Positions 13,413 to 18,980 of a stretch of 18,980 bases of DNA are shown one piece after another. Made by a program: the position numbers and the translations under genes. Below the pieces are notes generated by a model that was not told the origin of the DNA, did not search any database, and saw only the letters and a program-made list of their open reading frames with translations. The DNA is from JAYFRC01 sp034926415. Lineage in GTDB: Bacteria; Bacillota; Clostridia; Oscillospirales; Oscillospiraceae. The stretch covers positions 1 through 18,980 of the forward strand of contig JAYFRC010000104.1 of assembly GCA_034926415.1 (NCBI GenBank), written 5' to 3'. Position 1 is the stretch's first letter, and every line of letters begins with the position of its first letter.

Positions 13413-16192
13413 TTACGCCAGAACCGATTCAACAAAACGCTGGATGATCGTTGCGACCTCGGCTCTTGTGGCCGTGCCCCGCGGGACAAAGTTTCCGCCG
13501 CCGCGGCCCGTGATGATGCCGGTGCTCTGGCAGTACAGGGCCGCGCTCGCCGCATAACTTGAAATGCTGCCGGCATCGGGATAGCTCAGCTCGGTATCCA
13601 TATCGCTTGGCATAACGCCGAGGAAATTTGCGAAGCGGTACAGGATTGCCGCCATCTGCTCGCGGGTAACTAAATCACCCGGGCCGAATTTGCCGTTTCC
13701 ATAGCCGCCGATAATACCATTTCCCGCGGCCCAGTCCACATATTTTCCATAATAGTCATCGTAGTCGCAATCAGTAAAGGCGTGAGTGCTCACAGCTTCG
13801 ATTTCGCCGTAGCTGCGTTCGTAAAGCCGCCCGATGACCGCCGCGAACATCGCGCGCGTCATGCCGGAATCAGGTGTGAAGGCGCCGCTTCCCGTACCAA
13901 GGAATATCTCGCGTTCGGTTACAAACCCGATGTACTCCTTTGCCCAATGCGAGCCAGTATCTGTAAAGTTTTTCGCATTTTCTTTGACGCGTACCGTTAC
14001 GCCGTAAGGCGCTATGTATTTACCCCTCGCCGCGAAGCCGATAAAGATATTTCCGTCGGAGTCAATATAGTAAGGCAGGCCCGACGTTTCATTGTAAGTA
14101 CCGATGTCATTTACGATAAGAGCGTAGGGCGAAAAATCCGTGGATTCAAATACCAGATACCACACGCCGTCAATCTGCTTGAGACTGGAGGAAAGCGTCG
14201 TAACCGTTCCGTCGTCGGCTTTGTGCGCGATGGAAAGCTGCTCTTTTACATCCAACAGATCATCGGACACAGGCAGCGAAATCCTCACGGCGTAGCCGGA
14301 CGCAGGTTCCGTTTTGGTATTCGTTCCCTTGATATACAGGGAAATGTCGAAGGGATAGACTGTATTCCCCGCACTGAGGCCGAACTCGGAAGCCGCTTCG
14401 TCCGTATCCGTAACCCTGACCTCAATGGAATTTGAAAACGCGCTCGTCATGTTGGCCTCGGCCCGAACCGCTCCCTGCGCGCCGTCAAACAAATGGCTGC
14501 TCGTCTCCGTAACGGTGATGGTGCGGCTCGGAACATAGACGTCGGGAGCTGCACAGGTGGCGATTTTAAGGTATTTGTCGTTTTCCGAATAGATATATGT
14601 CCCGTAGGTATAGCTCCCGCCCGGGTCGCTTGCCTCGGTGTTCGATTTGTATCCGTATGACGCGGGAAGCGTAAGTGTTCCTGTTGTCACGCCATGGCTA
14701 TAGATTAACGCTGATGCGCCGCCGGCCGCTGTCAGTATTCCGCCGGAAATTTGAACATTGCATTCCACGCAGATGCCATTCCCACTGTCTGCTGTAGTAG
14801 ACACGGTGCCGCCGGTGATTGCGGCATTGTTTGCCACATAAATGCCGTCAGCGTCGCCGGTGGCCACAGCAGACACGGTGCCTCCGGAAATCAGAAGATC
14901 ATCCCCGGCATAGATGCCTTTCCCGCCGGTCGATTCGCCTTCGCCGCCTGTGGCAGTCACGTTACCTCCGGTGATCATAACATTATATCTTGCTGCGATG
15001 CCTGTCCCGTCGCCGCCCATAGAATCGGCGCCGGCTGCGGCAGACACGGTGCCGCCGGAAATTTTTACATCGCGTTCCGCCCAGATACACGATGCAGTGG
15101 AGTCTGAAATCGTCAGGGAGCCACCTCCGCTTATGGTCAGACTGCTGCCGCTCGAAACACCGTAACCGAAGGAGTCGAAAACCGAATCTATGGTGTTTTC
15201 GGTATCGTCTGCCAGCACAATGTCCAGGAACGCGGCGGCATAAATGCCATAGCAGGTAGCATCAGGGCTAGAGCCGTAAGAATAATAACTCGTAATCTGC
15301 GCCCCGTTAAGCGTCAGCGTCTGAGCGGACTCGTTGTATTTGACGTTATAATTGTCGGCGGTCGCACCGGAATCAGTGATGCTGCCGCTGTTGTTGAGCC
15401 AGTAGGAGGTGTTTCCGCTTGTAATGCCGGAGACCTTTACATTTCCGACATAGACATCCGGACAGGAGATGATTTCGACGTATTTGTAAGTATCAGAGCT
15501 GTTGTTGAACGCAGTAACTGAGGACAGTGTATAGCCCGTCTCCGGCGCCGAGGAGCTTGTGTTTGTTCTGTATTTGTAGGGACTGGCGGCCGCAGATACG
15601 GAGCCGTCGGTAAAAAGTGCCTGTGTGTTTCCACTCGCCGTGACGCTGCCACTGGTAATGCCGATGGCGCTGGAGTTGTCATCATATATGCCGTATTAAC
15701 CGCCGGAAACGGAAAGCGAGCCGCCTCCGCTTATGGTTATATCATCGCAGCAATTGACTCCGTAACTGTCAGTGGCGGTGCTTGAAGATATGTCAACACT
15801 GTTCGCCGTGCCGTCTGCCAACACGATATTCAGTTTTCCTATGGCAAGAATGCCATAGGCATACTGAGAAGATCATCATTGTCCTGGATAAAACTCGAAA
15901 TATCCACCCCGTTGAGCGTCAGCGTGAAGCTATAGCTGTCCTGGTCAAAGCTCACGGAGAATAGATAATCACTTGCGCTGCCTGTTTCGGCGTAAGCGTA
16001 ATCACCGCTTTCCGCCTCTTTCCAGTAATAGGTCGTCCCTGAAATATAGCTGCCCGTTATAACGTTCGAATATTCGTATACAAGCGTATTGCCGACATAG
16101 AGCGCACAGCTTACTGCCGCCAGCGCCGTTGCCGGCAGAAGGGCAAGCGCAAGGCACACGGCCAGCAGGATACTTAAAACTCTCTTTCTCAC
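13413..16192 (-). pseudogene. Broken secreted repeat protein with three C-terminal SLH repeats
   Basis: Intact, this would be about 925 residues. GTG start at 16192 with AAGGGGGAG 8 nt upstream; a clear signal peptide (MRKR, then a hydrophobic core, ending PATALA). Two lesions are visible: a frameshift between about 15862 and 15878 (after FIQDNDDL, before YGILAIGKLNIVLADGTANS), and an in-frame TAA at 15696-15698 (SVSGG*YGIYDD). From there to the stop at 13413 the frame is open. The body has repeated modules (TLTLNGVDISS / TLTLNGAQITS, NIVLADGTANSVD / DIVLADDTENTID, TISGGGSLSVSG / TISGGGSLTISD) resembling the Cthe_2159-type carbohydrate-binding beta-helix, then a linker, then three SLH repeats (from about FTDTGSHWAKEY to the end). 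The longest intact stretch, 13413-15218, lacks a signal peptide. Confidence 0.85.
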
Positions 16193-16496
16193 TTTTTATT
16201 CTCCCCCTTATTATCCGATTCAATATTACGATTTTTCTTTTTTCCGCTTCAGCCGCGCGGTGCCTTTCCATCCGCGCGTCGATCTTCTCCCGCAGGCATA
16301 TGGGACAACCCGAGTTTCCCTTTGCGCAGGAGGCTATCTGCGTCTGCCAGGAGTGGCCCTTTTCACATTTCCACCAGACCTTTTCCGTACTGGTGCGGGC
16401 AACGCTCTTGGGCGAAAGCGGCGCGTTTTTCTCCGCGTCCCATTCGCGGAGCAGGTATTCCTTTCCATACTTTTTACAGTGGCTGTATAAGCTCAT
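16002..16496 (-). CDS. Small treble-clef zinc-ribbon protein, 3' end disturbed
   Basis: ATG at 16496 with GAGGGG 5-6 nt upstream. The first about 80 residues are one treble-clef zinc-ribbon unit: EYLLREWDAEKNAPLSP, VWWKCEKGHSWQTQIASC and GCPICLREK, giving the C-x2-GH-x-W...C...C-x2-C pattern (zinc-ribbon/DUF4379 type). The frame then passes an A-run (AAAAAAGAAAAA at 16243-16232 on -) and continues through 190 bp of the signal-peptide gene, producing an unlikely tail. One extra A would end it at a TGA overlapping the GTG of the next gene; one fewer would end it at a TAA 10-12 nt further on. I infer an indel in the run and a true end near 16190-16230. The role is unknown; such units occur in nucleases and DNA-binding proteins. 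Confidence 0.6.
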   Translation of the reverse strand: MSLYSHCKKYGKEYLLREWDAEKNAPLSPKSVARTSTEKVWWKCEKGHSWQTQIASCAKGNSGCPICLREKIDARMERHRAAEAEKRKIVILNRIIRGRIKSEKESFKYPAGRVPCACPSAGNGAGGSKLCALCRQYACIRIFERYNGQLYFRDDLLLERGGKR

Positions 16497-16566
16497 ATCC
16501 GCCCCTCTTTCTCCGGCTTCTCCGGAAATCCGCAGCTTGCCCTTGCAGGCACTTCATGTTATTATG

Positions 16567-16597
16567 AGCATACGCCTTGAGTTAACTCTAGAGTCAA
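16567..16597 (-). promoter_or_regulatory. MerR-type promoter with 19-bp spacer and dyad
   Basis: On -, TTGACT (16597-16592), a 19-bp spacer and TATGCT (16572-16567). The spacer holds the palindrome ACTCTAGAGT and the arms CCTTGA/TCAAGG spaced 13 bp. The over-long 19-bp spacer with a dyad inside is the hallmark of promoters activated by MerR proteins through DNA distortion. It faces the zinc-ribbon/surface-protein genes, and a MerR gene starts 60 bp away on +, which suggests it regulates both sides. Confidence 0.75.
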
Positions 16598-16656
16598 GGA
16601 CAATTCGTGTTTTTCTGACAATAAATTCCATTATATTGAGAAAGGAGCCAAAAATA

Positions 16657-17475
16657 ATGCCGAAACCGGAGAGGCTATTTTCCATCGGGGAGATCGCCGC
16701 CGTCTGCGGCGTGAGCATCGATACGCTTCGGTTTTATGAAACAAAGGCGCTGATAAGCCCGGCGCAGGTCGACCCGGAATCCGGATACCGCTATTACTGC
16801 CGGGAAAATCTGCTCCGGCTCCGCACGATTTTGGGGCTTAAAGCTGCAGGGCTGTCCCTCTCGGAGATCAAGGACTATCTGGACGGCGGAAAGCATGCGG
16901 AGAAAAAGATCGCAGAGCTTACGGAACGGCGCGATATGCTCAGCCGGGCTATCGAGAATCTGCAAATCCGCGGCATCAAACCCGGCGATCTGACGGTGAG
17001 TGAGATCGAGCTGCCGGAGCGCCTGTGCCTCTGCCGGACGATTAAGGCCAGAGATGGAGCACATGCGCTACGTGCAATCGGATAGTTTTATGACGAACTG
17101 ATCCACAGCGGCGTACCGATAAGCCGCGCCTGGCCGGAATTCTGCGAGTACCCGGATAACGGGCTGCTCGAGGGTAAATTCCCCGTAACGGGTTTCACCG
17201 TCACAGCGTGTCTGCCTGTAGGCAAAAAAAGCGCGCCGCCTGAAGCGGTGCGTTATCCCGCCGGCAGAGCGCTGGCGCTCAATTACAGGGGCGGTTATTA
17301 CGATTTGTGGAAGGCTTACGCGGCTCTGGGCCAATACATAAACGAAAACGGGTATGTCCCGACGGGTTATCCGCAGGAAATCTATCTGGAAATCGAGTCG
17401 GACGGCTCGGTACGCCTTGATGAGTCGCGCAATGTCACCCGCGTAATCGTCCCGGTAAAGCTGATAAACGGATAA
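16657..17475 (+). pseudogene. MerR-family regulator with effector domain, cut by one TAG
   Basis: ATG at 16657 with AAAGGAG upstream. The N-terminal MerR winged helix is clear: LFSIGEIAAVCGVSIDTLRF, then YETKALISPAQVDPESGYRYY, followed by the dimerisation coiled coil to about 110. At 17083-17085 a TAG interrupts the frame after ...HALRAIG (142 residues). The same frame then continues without shift to TAA at 17475: FYDELIHSGVPISRAWPEFC, LLEGKFPVTGFTVTACLPVG, 'YYDLWKAYAALGQYINENGY' and IYLEIESD, a GyrI-like drug-binding domain as in BmrR relatives. Total length without the stop is 272, normal for the family. No start with a ribosome site follows the TAG, so the effector domain would be lost. 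A CAG or GAG to TAG change is the simplest cause. Confidence 0.88.
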
Positions 17476-17506
17476 AAAAGAGCGGAACCGTTTTGCGGAG
17501 TTTATA

Positions 17507-17535
17507 TTGAAAGGCCGTTAAGGCTATGATATAAT
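17507..17535 (+). promoter_or_regulatory. Promoter of the fluoride-resistance operon
   Basis: TTGAAA (17507-17512), 17-bp spacer, TATAAT (17530-17535): near-consensus sigma-A promoter. The expected start (about 17542) is right at the 5' edge of the riboswitch. Confidence 0.9.
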
Positions 17536-17543
17536 TATTAGTA

Positions 17544-17601
17544 TGGGAAAGAAGTTCTCCCACGGCTATGCCGAAACCGCTGTTAGGCTGATGACTTCTG
17601 C
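17544..17601 (+). ncRNA. Fluoride (crcB-motif) riboswitch aptamer
   Basis: GGGAAAGAAGTTCTCCC begins the element: GGGA/TCCC pair, and AGAAGT pairs at long range with ACTTCT in the 3' strand. CCGAAACCGC and the diagnostic GGCTGATGACTTCTGC follow. These are the conserved parts of the fluoride riboswitch, and the genes behind it (two crcB, DUF190) are its classical targets. Fluoride binding should hold the 3' strand in the aptamer and prevent the overlapping terminator. Confidence 0.9.
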
Positions 17602-17629
17602 TTGAGGCAGGAGTTGTCAGCTTATTTTT
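17587..17629 (+). terminator. Riboswitch-controlled terminator
   Basis: GCTGATGACTTCTGC (17587-17601) pairs over 15 continuous positions (three G-T wobbles) with 17607-17621 around the loop TTGAG, followed by TTATTTTT. The 5' arm is the 3' strand of the aptamer, so terminator and ligand-bound aptamer exclude each other: a transcriptional ON switch for fluoride. Confidence 0.9.
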
Positions 17630-17731
17630 GCATTGGAGGGATTACTTAAATATCTTTCAAAGCATTGACCAAGCGCGAACTTCGCACGGCCTGATATAAA
17701 GAAAAATACTTGATTACAAGGATATTATTTT

Positions 17732-18172
17732 ATGCGCAAATATATATTCATTGGATGCGGCAGCTTTGCGGGGGCTGTGCTGAGATACCTGGCGAAAGGC
17801 GTCCAAATTTACAATTATCACGAAAACGTTCCGCTCAACACATTGTTAATCAATATTCTCGGCGCACTTCTAATCGCTTTTATCTTAACCATTGCTTACG
17901 AAGTATGGACCTTTGACTCCGATGTAAGACTCGGACTGACCACGGGACTGCTGGGTGCATTCACTACCTTTTCCACACTGTGCAAGGAAACTGTCGGGCT
18001 ATTGCAGGACGGCTGTTACTTTTCGGCAATTTCCTATATGACCGTTAGTGTCATGCTCGGACTCGCGTCTGCGTACTTTGGAGTCGTACTTGCCCGCAAA
18101 ATAGGCTCAAAGCTGGCCGAGAAGCGAAAAAAGCTCGATAAACTTACAGAAAAAGAAAGCGATGTGGATTGA
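17732..18172 (+). CDS. crcB: Fluoride channel CrcB/Fluc, first subunit
   Basis: 146 residues with four membrane segments. Family signatures visible: GCGSFAGAVLRY near the start, NTLLINILGALL (N41) and GAFTTFSTLCKE (75-86), the phenylalanine/threonine track of the fluoride pore. It ends with a charged tail (KLAEKRKKLDKLTEKESD) longer than usual. Fluc channels are antiparallel dimers; two adjacent genes, as here, usually give a heterodimer. The ATG at 17732 has AAGGAT upstream; the next gene starts directly at the stop. Expression is set by the riboswitch at 17544. Confidence 0.95.
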   Translation: MRKYIFIGCGSFAGAVLRYLAKGVQIYNYHENVPLNTLLINILGALLIAFILTIAYEVWTFDSDVRLGLTTGLLGAFTTFSTLCKETVGLLQDGCYFSAISYMTVSVMLGLASAYFGVVLARKIGSKLAEKRKKLDKLTEKESDVD

Positions 18173-18538
18173 TTGAATCTTGTTTTAGTAGGCGTCGGCG
18201 GAGTGTTTGGCGGCGTATGCAGGTTTCAGCTGGGTAAGGCAATTTCACAAAAAGTCAATACATCATTCCCGATCGGAACGTTTATAATCAATATCTCGGG
18301 CGCGCTGCTACTCGGTATTCTGACGAGCATCGACACGGGAAACCGCGGTTACCTTCTGCTTGGCGACGGCTTCTGCGGCGCGTTCACGACTTTCTCCACC
18401 TTCATGTATGAGGGCTTTAATCTATTTCAAGAAAGCGATAAGCTAAACGCTTTTATCTACATTCTCAGCACACTTTTGCTAGGAATCATCGGATATGTAT
18501 GCGGGTACGCGATCGGGAAAACAATCGTTCAATTCTAA
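18173..18538 (+). CDS. crcB: Fluoride channel CrcB/Fluc, second subunit
   Basis: 121 residues, four membrane segments, beginning at a TTG immediately after the TGA of the first subunit (no gap), so translation is coupled. Signatures: GVGGVFGGVCRFQLGK, GTFIINISGALLLG (N40) and GAFTTFSTFMYE (69-80). It differs clearly from the first copy, consistent with a heterodimer with opposite membrane orientations. Export of fluoride down its gradient protects enzymes such as enolase. The TTG is chosen because no ATG with a ribosome site lies nearby and the length then fits the family. Confidence 0.94.
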   Translation: MNLVLVGVGGVFGGVCRFQLGKAISQKVNTSFPIGTFIINISGALLLGILTSIDTGNRGYLLLGDGFCGAFTTFSTFMYEGFNLFQESDKLNAFIYILSTLLLGIIGYVCGYAIGKTIVQF

Positions 18539-18555
18539 AATGGAGGGTACGCTTT

Positions 18556-18894
18556 ATGAAACCGGAAGATTCATGCCAGCTTTTGAAAATCTACATTGGA
18601 GAAGACGCCAGATATGGAGGTCACAATCTATACACCGCAGTTGTCTACAAGCTGAAAGAATTGGGGATCGCCGGCGTGACGGTGACCCGTGCCATCGAGG
18701 GCTATGGAAAGGGAAAAGCGATCCGTACCGGACGGATCCTTGACCTGAGCTCCAGCCTGCCGATCATCATCGAGGCAGTGGACACTGCGGATCAGATTCA
18801 AAAAGTTATCCCGACTATTTCCGGCATGGTAAACGAAGGGATGGTCATGGTGACCGACGTCAACGTCATCAAGTATGGTAAGGAATCGAAGTGA
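18556..18894 (+). CDS. DUF190 (PII-like) protein of the fluoride operon
   Basis: 112 residues; ATG 18556 with GGAGGG 8 nt upstream. The DUF190 pattern is clear: LKIYIGEDARYGGHNLYTAV, then LKELGIAGVTVTRAIEGYG, LDLSSSLPIIIEAVD and MVMVTDVNVIKYG. The fold is PII-like (trimeric, nucleotide-sensing). DUF190 genes are frequent companions of crcB, but their function in fluoride response is not established. It is third in the riboswitch-controlled operon, 17 bp after crcB2. An upstream in-frame extension overlapping crcB2 is rejected because of the ribosome site. Confidence 0.93.
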   Translation: MKPEDSCQLLKIYIGEDARYGGHNLYTAVVYKLKELGIAGVTVTRAIEGYGKGKAIRTGRILDLSSSLPIIIEAVDTADQIQKVIPTISGMVNEGMVMVTDVNVIKYGKESK

Positions 18895-18947
18895 GCGTCG
18901 TCACAGCGGATGGCTCGCTGCAACTGATGAACGGATATAAAAGAATA

Positions 18948-18979
18948 AAGGGTTTCCGGGTAATTACCCGGAAACCCTT
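18948..18979 (+). terminator. Terminator hairpin after the fluoride operon
   Basis: AAGGGTTTCCGGGTAA (18948-18963) and TTACCCGGAAACCCTT (18964-18979) are exact complements, a 32-bp palindrome that would fold into a stem of at least 14 bp. A T-run, if any, lies beyond the window edge. Confidence 0.8.
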
Positions 18980-18980
18980 G

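Noticed and set aside
13123..13557. + ORF with GAAGGA ribosome site after the acetyltransferase gene
   Set aside because: Runs through the terminator hairpin and antisense through two SLH gene ends; Cys/Arg-rich shadow translation.
13782..14435. 217-codon + ORF opposite the SLH region
   Set aside because: Antisense to clear SLH repeats; no ribosome site.
14700..15130. Repeated GCCGGAAAT/GTGCCGCC-like motifs suggestive of a CRISPR or DNA repeat array
   Set aside because: They encode the protein repeat (V-K/T-I-S-G-G-T-V) of the surface protein; spacing and sequence vary as protein repeats do.
16129..16656. N-terminal extension of the MerR frame
   Set aside because: It crosses the promoter/dyad and is antisense to the zinc-ribbon gene; ATG 16657 has a good AAAGGAG and the family N-terminus.
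1..18980. Insertion sequences, integrases, tRNA or rRNA genes
   Set aside because: No transposase, integrase, tRNA cloverleaf or rRNA segment could be recognised; mobility is inferred only from composition and gene remnants.

Overview
The window looks like an accessory stretch of a mid-GC anaerobic Firmicute chromosome, most likely a clostridium of the Oscillospiraceae/Lachnospiraceae kind. The evidence is S-layer homology (SLH) surface proteins, a BceAB-type ABC transporter, a LytTR/GHKL two-component pair, AGGAG-type ribosome sites, GTG/TTG starts and a fluoride riboswitch in front of paired crcB genes. The genus cannot be fixed from sequence alone.

Left edge (1-786): the 3' end of an SLH gene on +, a strong hairpin, then a fragment of the last SLH repeat of another gene on -.

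Signalling/envelope block (784-6809): an ABC ATPase and an FtsX/BceB-type permease on - are divergent from a + operon encoding a TraX-family membrane protein, a LytTR response regulator and a GHKL sensor kinase. The shared ~210 bp intergene has three direct repeats about 20 bp apart (candidate LytTR boxes) and an inverted repeat that would hide the ribosome site of the ATPase gene. I read this as one regulated envelope-response unit and as the best candidate in the window for an undescribed system.

Redox/detox block (6810-13100): a TetR-GNAT fusion regulator with two identical operators flanking its promoter, then an isochorismatase-like hydrolase, a flavodoxin-fold pair (the second with a membrane tail), a membrane-anchored alpha/beta hydrolase, and an operon of a DUF1330 protein, an MBL-fold hydrolase and a chloramphenicol acetyltransferase-like enzyme. 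The isochorismatase (about 8.1-8.7 kb) and the last three genes (11.3-13.1 kb) are visibly more AT-rich than their neighbours, which suggests separate acquisition.

Decaying surface-protein block (13226-17475): on -, a large secreted repeat protein with C-terminal SLH repeats is broken by one frameshift and one in-frame TAA, and a second orphan SLH tail lies just downstream of it. Upstream is a small zinc-ribbon gene whose reading frame runs on into the surface gene. On +, a divergent MerR regulator is cut by a single in-frame TAG. A dyad with a 19-bp-spacer promoter lies between the two.

Right edge (17507-18980): a complete fluoride-resistance operon with a consensus promoter, a crcB-type riboswitch overlapping a 15-bp terminator stem, two CrcB/Fluc subunits, a DUF190 protein and a terminator.
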